The notes: a model not told the origin generated them from the letters alone. Positions 24,799 through 36,389 are shown, counted from the stretch's first letter. The stretch: 64,000 nt of DNA from Gymnopus androsaceus JB14 (GCA_009733575.1 ML769401.1:365476-429475); one strand, 5' to 3'. Program-made: numbers and translations.

Positions 24799-25045
24799 CT
24801 AAATTCAGGTCGTTTTAGACGCTTACACATTGAATCCAACCAAAACAGGGTCACGGCAGAAAAACGACCTAAATTCAGGTCGTTTTGGACGCCGAAACAT
24901 TGGTTGAACGACAACGACCTAAATTCAGGTCGCTTTGGACGCTTAAACATTGGTTGGTAGCCTCGCTTCGCGAAAAACACATCCGCGGTTCTTCGCATTG
25001 GTTGGTAGCCTCGCTTCGCGAAAAACACATCCGAGGGTCAAACGG
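24799..25045. repeat. Short direct-repeat array beside the tRNA gene
   Basis: Three copies of a unit beginning CTAAATTCAGGTCG, followed by TTT(A/G)GACGC and ACATTG, start at 24799, 24869 and 24919. The core ACGACCTAAATTCAGGTCGT is a near-palindrome. Two tandem 48-bp units follow from 24948 and 24996, sharing 38 bp (CATTGGTTGGTAGCCTCG, CTTCGCGAAAAACACATCCG). Confidence 0.8.
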
Positions 25046-25060
25046 TTCATGGCGAACAAC

Positions 25061-25098
25061 GCAGGCGATCCCGTTAACCACTCCGGCAAAGTGACCAT
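25061..25098 (-). pseudogene. 5' half of tRNA-Ser(GCT), duplicated
   Basis: 38 bp match the tRNA gene at 24633-24671 with one base missing. The copy runs from 3 bp upstream of the tRNA 5' end to the second base of the anticodon, so it is an exact 5' half that breaks in the anticodon loop. It cannot fold as a tRNA. Confidence 0.8.
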
Positions 25099-25336
25099 GC
25101 CTTCGGAAGTCAATGATCATATGTTAGATAGCTTTGCGCCACTTGCTTGTAAAATATTCAGCCTCTCATGAACCAACCTCCCCAGCAAAGTCACAAGTGA
25201 CTATATTTACTTGTGCACAGTGCCAGAAACACTCATGTATTTCTAAGTCTTTCTATCTCAGCCTCTGTCTTTCAGGCATCTGAGTATGTTGAGTCCCTGG
25301 CATTGAATGTTCTTTGTCCAAATGCCTTGCTCTAGC

Positions 25337-25834
25337 CTACACACCAAAAGTGCAGAAAAATCCACTCGAATGAAATACTAATTGATTTGCCAGCTTTCGT
25401 GTAAAAAATCACTTATGAGTGAAATTTTGAGCAAAAAAGACCATTCAGTCAGGCTATCTATCTTAATGAAAATACACTTATCAGTTGAGCATTCAGTTAA
25501 AACTGAAAAAAAGACTGAAATATCAGCTACACTAGCAGCCAGAACTGATGGGCCCCCAGCAACCTAGTGAAGGACCAGATCTTATTTGGCTGTGATTCAA
25601 TACCTGACTTGGGGGGCCCATCTGTTTTTGCTACTAGTGTAGCACATATTTCAGTCATTTTTTCAGTTTTAACTGAATACACAACTGATAAGTTTATTTT
25701 CATTAAGATAGATAGCTCAACTGAATAACTATTTTTTGCTCAAAGTTTCACTCATAAGCGATTTTTTACATGAAAATTGGCAAATCAATTAATATTTCAT
25801 TCGAGCGGATTTTTTTTGCACTTTTGGTGTGCTA
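25337..25834. mobile_element. Long-TIR foldback MITE, 492 bp
   Basis: Element 25340-25831 starts CACACCAAAAGTGCA and ends with its reverse complement TGCACTTTTGGTGTG. The arms match almost throughout (about 215 bp each) around a short centre near 25580. A 3-bp duplication CTA lies on both sides (25337-25339, 25832-25834), which is compatible with a PIF/Harbinger-type element. It is non-coding. Confidence 0.82.
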
Positions 25835-25853
25835 CTTTCCTTGGAAAATAAAT

Positions 25854-26015
25854 ATCAGCAAAACCTGGGTGTTTGCTACTGGCATATAAGACCAATACAT
25901 TTGGAGCATCTGGAGCAAGGGTACCCATTCCAGAGACCTCCAGGGAATTTTGACAGCTTTTTGGCAGCTTGCAGGGCTCTGGAGATCTCTCAAGACCACC
26001 CAGGCTTTGCTTATG
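25854..26015. repeat. CATCAGCAAAACCTG micro-foldback unit A
   Basis: Starts ATCAGCAAAACCTGGGTG and ends with the near reverse complement CACCCAGGCTTTGCTTAT. The interior has GGAGCAAGGGTACC and TCTGGAGATCT motifs shared with the other units. Confidence 0.7.
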
Positions 26016-26194
26016 AAGATCTACTCTTCCTAGCTAAACCCACTGACTGATCCAATATATCTATTGATGGGATTTAGACCATGAGCATGACCATGAAACT
26101 CTTGTATAGGTGGGATCTGAAGTATGAAATACATCAGCAACATCAGTAGACCATGTATTGTGCAGCTAGTGCCCAAAAGTGCTGGCCAACACTT

Positions 26195-26313
26195 CATCAG
26201 CAAAACCTGGGTGAACTGGATAGCACTGGATAGTGCTATCCAGCACTCATAGCACCCATAGCACCCATAGCAAGATCCCCATCTATCCAAGCATCTCACA
26301 GGTTTTGCTGATG
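26195..26313. repeat. CATCAGCAAAACCTG micro-foldback unit B
   Basis: Bounded by CATCAGCAAAACCTGG and CAGGTTTTGCTGATG, 119 bp, with an internal palindrome around GGATAGTGCTATCC and ATAGCACCC repeats. It is followed (26320-26490) by many CTATGG repeats and another terminal motif at 26491-26506. Confidence 0.7.
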
Positions 26314-26558
26314 AGAGCTATGGGCTGCTATGGATTACTATAGAGCATGACATCTGTCAACAGGCAATGAAATTTGGGAAGTCCATAGTAACTCATAGCT
26401 ACCCATAGCAATTCATAGCAGTTCATAGTTCTATGGCTGCTATGGCTTGCTATGGCTTGCTATGGCTTGCTATAACAGCTATGCAATTATCCAGATTTTG
26501 CTGATGCTTCCAGTGCCCCAGCACTTGAATGGTCTGGGCAGCACCAGCCAGAGCTCCC

Positions 26559-26736
26559 CATCAGCAAAACCTGTACCATCACAATACATTTCTTTCATCT
26601 CTGGAGCAAGGATAGTAGTTCCAGAGATCTCCAGAGACCTCCAGAGATGTCTGGAGAAGTTTGGCAGCTTTTTGACAGCTGTCAGAGCTCTGGAGATCTT
26701 TGGAGACCTCTGGAGACCAACCAGGTTTTGCTGATG
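26559..26736. repeat. CATCAGCAAAACCTG micro-foldback unit D and neighbours
   Basis: 178 bp between CATCAGCAAAACCTG and CAGGTTTTGCTGATG. The interior is rich in CTCTGGAGA/TCTCCAGAG. Further left-type ends lie at 26760 and 26860 without clear partners, so 25.85-26.95 kb is a cluster of these units. Confidence 0.7.
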
Positions 26737-27742
26737 CCAGCAGGCCAGAACTTGCCCTACATCAGCAAAACCTGGTTGTTTGCTGGAGCTCTCAGAGCAT
26801 TGAATTGAGCTCTGGAGACCTCTGGAGACCTCTGGCTGCTCTGGCTGCTCTGAAGCTGCCATCAGCCAAACCCGGATATCTGCTGGAGCAGCCAGAGCAT
26901 TGAATTGCGCTCTGGAGAGCTCTGGAGATCTCTGACTGCTCTGGTTGATCCAAGCAGACAACAGCTGTCAGACTTGAATGTCGGTTAAGTGACATAAAAG
27001 GAAACGGTTGCCAGGCCCTTCTTTTTACATCACATAACCGACAGAACGGTCACCCAATGCTGTAAACTAGTGTTGCCGCAGCTCGGCTAGCCGGTAGCCA
27101 GCTCGTCAAGCTGCGGCTCGGACAGCTAGCCGGCTCTTGAGCTGAAGTAAGCCGGCTCTCCAGCTGGTGGCTTGGCTGCGGGGCCAGCTTACAGCCGGCT
27201 CCCTGTCATACTTGAACCACCTCACGTCCATTCATACTTTGGACCTTCTTGTTGAAGCGGTGACCTGTCTCGACATAACGATGAGCTTATGACTGCCAAG
27301 GACTCGGACCTAGTGGTAATACAAGACATGGAAAATGCAAGTACGATAGACCATGGAACGTTGTGAAAGGACCCCGGAAACTACACCCAAGGTTTGTCCG
27401 GAATAGTGTATTTTAGGGGGCGATTTTGGCGAACTCCCTGTCCTATTATAACGTATTTTAGGGCAGAAGCTCAGATTCCCTGTCCTAGAATAGCATACTT
27501 TAGGCTGGCGCGTCAGCGCCAAGCCAAAATTTTTACTTTCAACAAATCCGTAGCGCGAAGTTGATCAATAAATATTGCGCACGCAGTGAATAAAAAACAA
27601 AATAACAATTCATTCCAATCCATTGACTAAACATTACATGTGTAAGAACAATACTGTAACAAAACCCTGTATAAATTTGAACAATTTCAAACAATTATTG
27701 TACTGAAAGTCCTTGAATGAATGCACAAACAAAGGTTAGGTA

Positions 27743-27961
27743 GTGCCCAGTCCCCACCAAGAGAAGTACGAATCATATTTGAGGGCCAATGGTGATTTTG
27801 TCAAGACCAAACATAAGAATAAGGAGTACTTACAAGACTCTGCAGTGTATGTGCTTGGCAAAAGATGCAGGCTTGTCCAAAGCCTATCCAGAAGCAAGGG
27901 GGCGATGCTTAACCATAGACTAGGACAGAGTGGAGAAGGGCAGTCTCGAAGAAAACCCTAA
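27743..27961 (+). other. Open frame inside the hAT-like element, not recognised
   Basis: 72 codons with charged, coding-like composition (EKYESYLRANGDFVKTKHKN). I cannot match it to HSP90 or a transposase. It may be a second captured fragment or chance. Confidence 0.3.
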
Positions 27962-29165
27962 TTCCTCGATGATGAGATTCAAAAATTTAGTGCAAAGATC
28001 TTCTTCGAGGCCACGTGGGAGAACACTGAGCAGTTGCGGAGAGCTTGGGCCTTCATATGCTCCTACATTGACAGTCAGAAGAATATATTGTATATGAGCA
28101 CAACAGAAAAGTTACTAACCATGTTTGTCGACTAACCTAATTGACCAGTGATGAGAGCACAAGGATAGTTGGCAGAAGTTGAAATACTCGGGGATGATGT
28201 CCTCACAGTCATCGATGATGAGGACACCACAAAGGTAGAGGTTGCTTCTTTTTCGACTCGAAGAGATTGAAAGGCACACTAGAGAAAATGATTAGCAACG
28301 CAAGTCAGTAGCAATGTGAAAGTAGTACACACCATTTGAGAATTAAGAACATAACTTTGAACGTTGTTAGTTAAGCTCTTGTATAACGCGGCATACTCTT
28401 TGATAGTAATGTTTTTGGGGTTACATGCCCAGATGGGTTTCATCTTGTTGGTGGTTTCAACCAACCTTGATCTTCATTGTCATCTTGTCCTTGGAGTTGT
28501 TGTCCTTCTCGGCCTCCGTATTCTTGAGCGTCGGCATCAGCGTCCCTCAATGTCCTTGATCTTCTTCTCTGTAAGATATTCGAGCCGGTCTTCCTTGAGA
28601 TAAAGTTGGTATCACAACGAAGAGGAGGTTTGTGTGATCATGAAGGTACCACCAGCAACTGACTCACAGATGTACTGCTCGTCGTGGTTGCGCTTGGAGA
28701 TAATTTGCACACACGGCGACAAGATAGGCATAGTAAAGACCAACACCAAATTGACTGATCAGAGAGATCAGCACTGGGTTTTGGGAAGGGGAGGCCAGAA
28801 AAGTCTTCTGGGGATGCATCAGAGAAGTAATTCGGTGCTGGAAAAGGTCTCAGAGACGTTGGGGAAGGAGAGGTTGAGACGGATGGGTTGAACTAGAAAT
28901 CCTTTATTATTATTATTATAAAAAACAAAATAGATAATATACATACATCAACAGAATCTTCCTTGTCATTGCCTCCATTCAGAACACGGCTAAGCATAGG
29001 TCCTTTGGAAACAAAAAGTAATAATGGAGAAGACTTTCGCGTTCTTGTTGGGATCGAGGGGCAGAGAGGGCGAGAGAATGACCATGTACTCTCCAGTTTC
29101 AAGCACAGAATGGTTGGTCAAAGAAGCGTATTGGATTTTGTCGGATTTTGTCGAGAGCATCGAGG
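27961..29165 (-). pseudogene. Captured HSP90 gene fragment
   Basis: Read on the minus strand, pieces of the cytosolic HSP90 chaperone occur in the right order. They are DALDKI and YASLTNHSVLE (N-terminal ATPase domain), QFGVGLYYAYLVA, VQIISKRNHDEQYI followed by AGGTF, then KPIWACNPKNIT and EYAALYKSLTN (middle domain), IIDDCEDIIPEYFNF, and finally MKAQALRN and ASKKIFALN (C-terminal domain). The frame changes repeatedly and large parts are missing, so it cannot make a chaperone. Near 29140 a short duplicated GACAAAATCC also breaks it. The copy lies wholly inside the transposon, so it is a captured copy rather than the native locus. Confidence 0.88.
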
Positions 29166-29694
29166 AAAGGAAGCGAAAAAAAAACCCTGAAGCCGGCGCT
29201 TGAGCCTGTGAAGCTGGCCCATGCGATTCTTTGTGGCTTCAGCTCGGCTCAGCTTGAAAACCAGCTCGTAGCCAGCTACGAGCTGGTTTTTCCTCAAGCC
29301 GCGGCAACACTACTGTAAACTGTCAGGACATCATATAAAGGTGTCGCTGTTCAACTCAAAGTTGAATGTTGACTTGTACTTTTTTTTTCTTCCTTCCCCG
29401 AGCCTCCATTGTTGCAACTTGGTCCCACTTTCCCTCCTCTTACTGTAAGCTCGTATCCCTTTTGAGCATCAATTCACTGATATTTTGGAAAACCAATAGC
29501 TGTAGGGTAGAGGCTGGCTTGGTGAACGGGTTTCTAAGTTTATCATGTAGTACTATAGTAGTATGTTGTCTGACTCCCCTCGGAAGTGTATGATACATAA
29601 CAATAAAATGCTTACTTTTTCTATTATTATTGCATGTGAAAAATTTGATATGTAAATTTTCAATTGAATGGGGCTCAGTAACCTGAATCGTTGA

Positions 29695-29960
29695 ATGATG
29701 GGTGGTCTCCAGAAAGCTCCAGAGAACTCAATAGTCCTCCAGAGCTTCCTGGAATTACTATCCTTGCTACAGCAGCTCCAAAAGCTATGGGTGCTCTGGA
29801 GCTCTCTGGAGATCTCTGGAGACCACCCAGGTTTTGCTGATGTATTTGGAAATAAAAAAGGTAACTTGTATGACTTTTTATTAAAATTTATTCTGGGAAG
29901 CACTGGGAAGTCTCAGCAATGCTGTGGGAAAAAATATCTAAAATACAGGTTTTGCTGATG
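29695..29960. repeat. Micro-foldback family remnants
   Basis: A GGTGGTCTCCAGA...TCTGGAGACCACC palindrome ends in CAGGTTTTGCTGATG at 29842. A second CAGGTTTTGCTGATG lies at 29946-29960, followed by TCCAGAGCA-type repeats to about 30050. Left ends are missing. Confidence 0.55.
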
Positions 29961-30050
29961 AAAACCTGTATGTTCTCCAGAGCACTCCAGAGCATCCAGA
30001 GTAGCCAGCGCAAAGGTAGTAGTTCCAGAGAGCTTCAGAGAGCTGTGAAA

Positions 30051-31617
30051 CCCAATCAAAGATCCATATCTCTCAGACCAATGTACAAGATATGCAGCTG
30101 CGCAAGCAAGACACAACACACCAAGACATTAAAATGCACTAAGAAGAACAATGTCACATACACTTTGTATCTGCACATAACTCTACATGTGCACCAAAAA
30201 TCTTCGAGTTCCATGCCATCACCGCTGTCAGTGACAAGGGAAGGTTCAGCATCCGGTGACATCCTGCCAAACCATCCTTCATGAGAAATGAGACACTCCA
30301 GATTTCCTCCTCCTATGAACCATTCGACTAGCGTTTAGCTCTGGATTGGACCAAACAGTCAAGTAGTCAATGATCAAGCTGAAGGAGAAAATAATAGATA
30401 CGAGGTAGAAAGCCATGGGAGGTGAGCGTAGCCATCATGGTTAATAACAGTGGATTTCTTCGTGGAAGCTAGAAGTAAAGGTAGGGAGGTCACGGAAATG
30501 CCAACCAAACCTGATCACCAAATGACGGCTTTGCGAGTGCTTGTGATAGGTGCGTGATGTTCCGTACTCTAACCGGGGATAAGAGTAGGAGGTCTCTTCT
30601 GTTGCCAAATGTGGTTGGATTCCGAGTCAAGATTCATGTACTATAATTTGTGAATTCTGTACAAAAAAAGAATCAGTCAAAGGTTCAGGCCATAGCAATG
30701 CCAAAACTAACCAAAGCTACTGCGAATGCAATCCAAGAGATTCTCTCTTCTCCTTCAATAGCCTCTGGCTATATAGTTATGGTTATCCAATCTCGAATTG
30801 CAAGACAGCTCAGTGCAATAACAATTGGTGGGAACTTGGTGAGCATGTATAAGACTGCAATGCATAATGAATTATAGATTCTGAACTTGGGATTTCAGAT
30901 GTACCTTGCCGAATGGAGAGAGCACTGAAGGCAAAGGAGAAAGAGCTGGCAAAGAAGTATTTCCCGTGAGTCCGGATTCCGAGTATTAGCGCTTAACCAC
31001 CGCGAACTCAATTCTTCCTCGATGCACATCTGCCTGAATAGCTGTAGTTTAGGAATTAGAGGAATTGGACTGTGAGAATGATGACGATTTGGTGGTTCAA
31101 GTTGTTACGGTCAAAGCTGGAATTACGAAACACGTGCTCTTAATCTTATCATTTTTTTCCCAAACCGCCATGTTCTTTGCATGTTCTCTCGTTTCTCACA
31201 TAAAGGCTTGGCCGAATTATGCCTTCCAACCTTTGTTTCAGCCGGAAATCCATTTCGGTTAAATCTGTCAGTGCTCTCACGACTTTCACTCTACGCAACT
31301 CACTCTTGTAGAACGCAGACCTATCAACACTAATTAATGCAGCATTCAGCTCTCTTGAAAGGTTAGGATACTCTGAGTTGGGTTTGTGCAGATTATTTTG
31401 AGCTCTTCGGACAAAATATCTCAAGGTAAGTTATTAAATTCGGCTTTCAATGCACAAGCTTCTATCCAAGCCATGTCTTGATAGAATCAGGGTACATCGA
31501 TCATTAGACACTATATTGTTCAAACTTCAGGAGAAAAGATCCTCTATTTCAAGATTTATATGCTTTATGGTACATCCAACAACTTACTAGGTACAGCGGT
31601 GCAATGACCAAGATCGT
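30051..31617. other. No supported gene
   Basis: A 91-codon minus-strand frame (31149-31424) is Leu/Arg/Glu-rich and could be an exon, but has no recognisable family or clear splice context. Nothing else is supported. Confidence 0.3.
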
Positions 31618-32396
31618 CTATCGCATCAGGATTTCTTCCAACTTCTTCTTTCCTCCTTCTTCCCACTCGTCCCAACATATTGCCAGCCACGCCGTATCGC
31701 CCCCGCATTGTCCCCCCCTTGGATCTCCCTGCCTTGTCGAATGCCCATTACTCCCATCCTCCTTCCCAGGCTGAAGAACCCCTGCCCATCGCTTCAAACC
31801 CTCCATCCTCATACCCATCTTCATCGCCAGCCCAATGCTACTCTTGTTATTCACATATGCTTCCCATTGCACCCTCCGAAGACCTAACCCTTTTCCGAGT
31901 CCGTTGGAAGATTCAGGGCATACCGCAAGAGAAGGCCGATCATATGTGATGCCACATGTGTGTGCTGGAATTGTGGCAACACCAACACCATGAGCTCGGT
32001 ACACAGCTCATCTCGGCTGGTGTGTATGTACCCCGTCATCCCTGCTATGATTGGATCGCCGTTCGAACTCAGCCTTGTCTTGTCGAGGCCAACAAAGACA
32101 GTATAGCCATTGTTGGGGTGTACACGGGCCTCGTAGTATTGTTCGATGAAGTCCTGTGTAGACGTGTAGGGACCAAAGCGGAGGTAGCGCCAGGTGTTCG
32201 TGTCTGCTGCATTGGTTATGTCGTCTGCGTGGAGGGACGGCTGCGAATCGGAATCGAGATGCGGTTGGTATGCTTCCTCAAGAGGTCAAAGAGTCAAGTT
32301 TCACTCAACGATAAATGGAACCAATTTTAGCTTTTCAGTTTCGAGCACATCAGGGATTGGGAAGCAAAAATTATCGTCCTTGACCGAGGAAAACAT
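31618..32396 (-). pseudogene. GNAT-family acetyltransferase, inactivated
   Basis: The N-terminal FCFPIPDVLETEKLKLVPF and the C-terminal GLGLRRVQWEAYVNNKSS then MRMEGLKRWAGVLQPGK and DTAWLAICWDEW are hallmarks of fungal RimJ/RimL-type GNAT proteins, which transfer acetyl from acetyl-CoA to amines. After PFIVE there are two in-frame TGA codons, and a one-base frameshift near 31895 separates the acetyl-CoA-binding region (QFQHTHVASHMIGLLLRYAL) from GLGLRRVQW. No intron repairs either. Start at ATG 32394-32396. Confidence 0.75.
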
Positions 32397-33536
32397 TTGG
32401 CAGGTGCAAGCTGGGCTGAGCGTCCCGTTCTCCGATTTGATCCGTGTCAGCACGTTAGCCGTCTCCGCTGATTTCAAATTGGCGGATACCGAACGGAACT
32501 GGCGCCCGCACAGGTGCAAGCCCCCCAATCCTTATAACTTATAACTTCAGTGATTATTATCCCGGATAAAGAGTACCCACCTGGGCTTGACAGTCAATGT
32601 CAAAGAAACATGATAAGCCTACCCATTTTGTGTTGAAATCCTCAAAGTGTAGACTTTGGTAGGGCTAGTAGCCAATCATCGATTTGGCAATAGCCTAGCC
32701 GTAAGTGAGCATTCTCTTGTCTTTACTCTACTTCTTACTGACTAGCGTGAGTTTACAGGCCCTCAACGATATATTATGAAGTATCCAAGGAGGTACGTAC
32801 AATCAGCTACGCACTTTTCTTTGAATATCTTATCAAGCTTCCTTTTTCCTAGGCGACTTGATCAACCAGTCTCCAAAAATATGACCTGCATTCTGGTATA
32901 AACAATATTCCCTCTGCTACACGCAGATGTTCCAAGTGGTTTATGTGCGAAGATTCTACTTCCAGGATGGTTGTACGCCCCTACCAAGTTTTATTGTATT
33001 TTCCAGCTCGCTGCCTGCTCAATCTCAGATTCCTCAATGAATTAACGTGGTTCGCAGCAGTCTCTTGCTCGATATGAATCCGAATGGCGGTCAACTGGTG
33101 AGGGATTGTAATCATGCGATAACTTGTTTTCGATGGGTTCTTTTCACTTACTATTCGAAATGTGTGTGTGTCTGGCTGATAAAGAATGCGGATATCATCT
33201 ACGTATCGTTTGTCATTGTCAGCGGCTGAAAAAATCGTTGGAAAATTGCATGGACAACCGGCCTATTTCTCAACTGGGAATCGAGTCTGAGGTGACATAG
33301 GTATGGAGAACCGGCGGACCCTGCAGGGATTTAATCATTGTGGGCGCGCTTGTGCCCCATCACCCGCTCAAACTCAGCTCCAATCATATTTATTATTTGC
33401 TCTCCCATACAAATAACACGTCCAATTTTACTTCGTCGCGTCTCTTTCCTTCCTCTTCTTTCTCGTCCCATATTTGCAGTGGATATCTCCTATATACTGT
33501 TCTCCTCTCCTATTCTCGCTCGCGTTTTTGGATATC
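32397..33536. other. Intergenic, no supported gene
   Basis: No recognisable gene. The end of this stretch should contain the promoter of the next gene. Confidence 0.4.
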
Positions 33537-35604
33537 ATGGAAGATTACAATTTGGTCCCGTACATGCCCAGTGCCACTCCCGAAGAACAATTGTCCGAGA
33601 TTAAAAAACTGCTTCGCCCCATTCCATCGTCGTCGAGCTGGGTTCGTTCCGTTTGCAACATCTGTCTTTTGCTCAGAGTAACTGACTCGTTATGTATTTT
33701 TTCATAGAGCCCCGATTGCAAAGTACCACTTTCCCGCCCTTTTACGCGTAGAACTGGATATTCATTACGCTTCTGGTGGACCTTACAGGTCGAGAACGTA
33801 CTCACTCACATGGCCGGGGCCAGTCCGGAGGAAGAGCTCGCTGAGTTGAAAAGGTTGATTAGCCTCGACCCTGCGTCGAACTGGATTATGCAGGTAAGAA
33901 GTACCCTCCGCGATTTTATGTCCTTTCCTATAATGATCTTTTCGTTTTAGAACTATCAACGCGAGGCAAATGTACGTGGAGTCTTTCCTCTTCCCTCGGG
34001 ATTTTTATGCGTCGTTATTTGTACTAGGCAAAACGCGAAAAACAGGAGAAAATGGCCAGCAAAGAATCCGAGCGATCTAAGCGATCCAAACCGAAACCAG
34101 AATCAAATACTGCTATGATATTAACGAAGCCAATTTCTCGGCCTCCCAATCGATTGTACTTGCCCCCATCGCGACCTCCGGCTCCGACTTCTCTTGAAGT
34201 TGCTCCTCCCACCCTACAACAGAAAGCTCATGCACGTATCTAAATAATTATAGGCTGTTCAGTGTTAATCTTACGCATTTTTGGCAGCCGCATATTGTAG
34301 CCTCGAAGAAACCTACGCAGGACAGATTCAACCCTTCGGTAATCTTACAAGTTCCCAAGTCATGATGTACCTCAATGCTGATTATGAAACTTTATAGGCT
34401 CACTGCGAATCGGAAGATGATACGAGTACCGAATACGATAGTGCTAGTGAGGCTCCGAGCTACTCTCGGCAATCTAGCTTCAGTAGTACCACTAGCAGTG
34501 GATCGTCGATGTCAATGGAAGTATGTAAAGTATTACCACCGTCCACTAGAGCGGCGAGTATTGATTGGTTCGTTCGTAGACCCGACGAATTACTCCTCGC
34601 ACATTACCCTCGTCCTCCTTCAATGGTCTTGAGCGATATCAAGGAATATGTGGCTCCGACAACGTGAGCTTTTCCCCTTCCCATTCTATCGCTCGTCTCT
34701 CTCAGCTACTTATTAGACAACTTTGATCAATCGTTTCCGGAAAATTCTCGCCGATTTCCCCCACAAGAACATTCACAATCTCGACCTGATGCGGAACTTT
34801 AAATTTACCGTAAACGAGGATGGGATATACGAGCATTTAAAGATGGTGGTATGTCTTTTTACATGAGGCTTTGTGCATCTTTCGGTGTCCTACTGACGCT
34901 TTTATCTGTCTGCTTTGATTCAGATCCCTCAACGAATGTGGTACGAAAAGCTATTATCAGGACTGAACCTTACACTCATTTATTGCATTAGGGACTATGA
35001 ACAAATATTTTACTTCCCGGGCTGCACCCACAAGACGGTCACGGGTGCTCAGCATCTGCTAGCGTTTGGACCACTTGCACAAGCAATCCCGAATTCCACT
35101 CATAGAGTTTGCTCGCGATTTGTACCGTTCTACGGAGCAACGAGAGAGCTGTTTCTTAAACGGAAGAATGGGTTGGTCTATGCAGGACGGTACAAGATGC
35201 ATTCGTTGCTGCATTTGGCTCCACAGGGTCTGGACCTTCCACTGTATGTGGTGAGGACATTTTCATTGCTCTCTGATTCCACTTGACTTTCTTTTTATCA
35301 GTCTGCCGAGAATATATCGTTCATCGCCACGCCTCCCATCCAACCTCGAGGATTCCCATTTCACGACCAGCTTTGTAACATGTATAAGTCTGGAATGTTG
35401 CGGGTCGAATGTGTGGCACTTCAAATGGTGGATTACGACGAGAACATCTATCGAGCACTGAAGAGGGCGCAGATGGAGAAGGTACCTCCCAAACCGGAGA
35501 AAGTGAGGAAAGTTTTGGAGGGCAGAATCGAGAAGGCCGGTAAGCCTGGAACTAGTCAAGGTAGAGGGCTTCGAAGAGAAGGGGCGGTTAATCAAATATA
35601 TTAA
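33537..35604 (+). CDS. DUF6697-like Agaricomycete protein, about nine exons
   Basis: Exons: 33537-33641, 33708-33893, 33951-33971, 34028-34235, 34301-34338, 34398 to about 34649, 34717-34848, 34924-35250 and 35302-35604. All joins keep phase; the donor near 34649 (GTGGCT) is weak, because the better GTGAGC at 34663 does not keep frame. The product is about 520 residues. A motif occurs twice at the N-terminus: PSATPEEQLSEIKKLL and AGASPEEELAELKRLI. A Lys/Pro/Ser-rich disordered region follows. The C-terminal half has LNLTLIYCIRDYEQIFYFPG, GLVYAGRYK and NMYKSGMLRVECVALQ. These resemble the DUF6697 domain of mushroom-forming fungi, where a similar YAGTYK and LKVECVALQ pair occurs; this is from memory. 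Function unknown, probably nuclear or cytosolic (no signal or membrane segment). Confidence 0.65.
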
Positions 35605-36382
35605 TTCTACATAAGCTTCAGCGCCTTCAGTCCCGAGATCTTACATCCCAATATCTACTATAATTGTATATAGCAGCAATCGTAGCACGTAGTTATGTTT
35701 TTGAACAATCCTTGCAACCTGTTTGAAAATGGAAATAATTGGCAGTGGCCAACAGTTTCTCGCTGTTTCTCGTTAGCATCATTTGATTCCAGAACGCATT
35801 TTGAAAATGTAACGAAAATGAACTGCACAATAGGGCCTCATGAAGAGGTGCTGTAGGGTGCCGAACGACCACAAAGGATGGCTTTGGGAGGATACTTGAA
35901 GCTTCGTTCAATGTCGGCGTTTCTTCCTCATCCTCCTTATACAGTGGAGAATGTCTGTGTTTCAAGAAGAACTTGCCCAACAACTGTTGAACAACAACGC
36001 TTTTGCGAAGAGATTTTATATTCTCCAGATTGCAAGGCCACTGCATCATTAGCAGTCGGTGAGTCCCCATTTTACATCTTCGTTTGATTTAAATTTCAGA
36101 CTCCCTTATTTACCGAACCGAAATATTTCGGATGTTTCGGTTTTCGGCTTTAGGCGTGGTGCTCGGAATCATCGGATTAATCAGAAGTACGATCAACTGG
36201 CGGCGGCGCCTAACTAGACGCCCATTTCCGTCTTGCAGCCTGCAGCGGCTATCCTCCGATTCGTGAATTGGACGCGACTGAATTTATGAATCGGTTAGCG
36301 CAGCGTAGAATTCGGCTTGGATATTGCATCCGGAAGTTCTTCTGTTCCTAAAAGGAGCGATTTCTGTCTTTGTCGTAGAAGG
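35605..36382. other. Intergenic; CG-rich TTTCGG/CCGAA repeats at 36107-36160
   Basis: ACCGAACCGAAATATTTCGG followed by TTTCGGTTTTCGG resembles hAT subterminal repeats, but no ends or target duplication are visible. No gene is supported here. Confidence 0.35.
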
Positions 36383-36389
36383 TATAAAG
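36383..36389 (+). promoter_or_regulatory. TATA box of the Old Yellow Enzyme gene
   Basis: TATAAAG about 70 nt upstream of the ATG at 36459, followed by a pyrimidine-rich stretch (CTCCCTCTATTTTTCCC) typical of fungal core promoters. Confidence 0.5.

Larger units (their letters stand above)
27060..29320. mobile_element. Non-autonomous hAT-like element carrying an HSP90 fragment
   Basis: Element 27068-29312 starts TAGTGTTGCCGC and ends GCGGCAACACTA. It lies between perfect 8-bp target duplications CTGTAAAC (27060-27067, 29313-29320). Both subterminal zones are GC-rich with AGCCGGCT, CAGCTCG and GAGCTGG repeats and hairpins, as is common at hAT ends. No transposase is present. The internal segment is mainly a degraded HSP90 gene on the minus strand. 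Confidence 0.88.

Noticed and set aside
24799..25045. CRISPR array
   Set aside because: Repeats are few, uneven in spacing, near-palindromic, without regular spacers, and the genome is eukaryotic.
29695..29958. Short open frames over the micro-foldback repeats as proteins
   Set aside because: Leu/Ser-rich frames arise from CTCCAGAG/CTCTGGAG repeats and change between copies.
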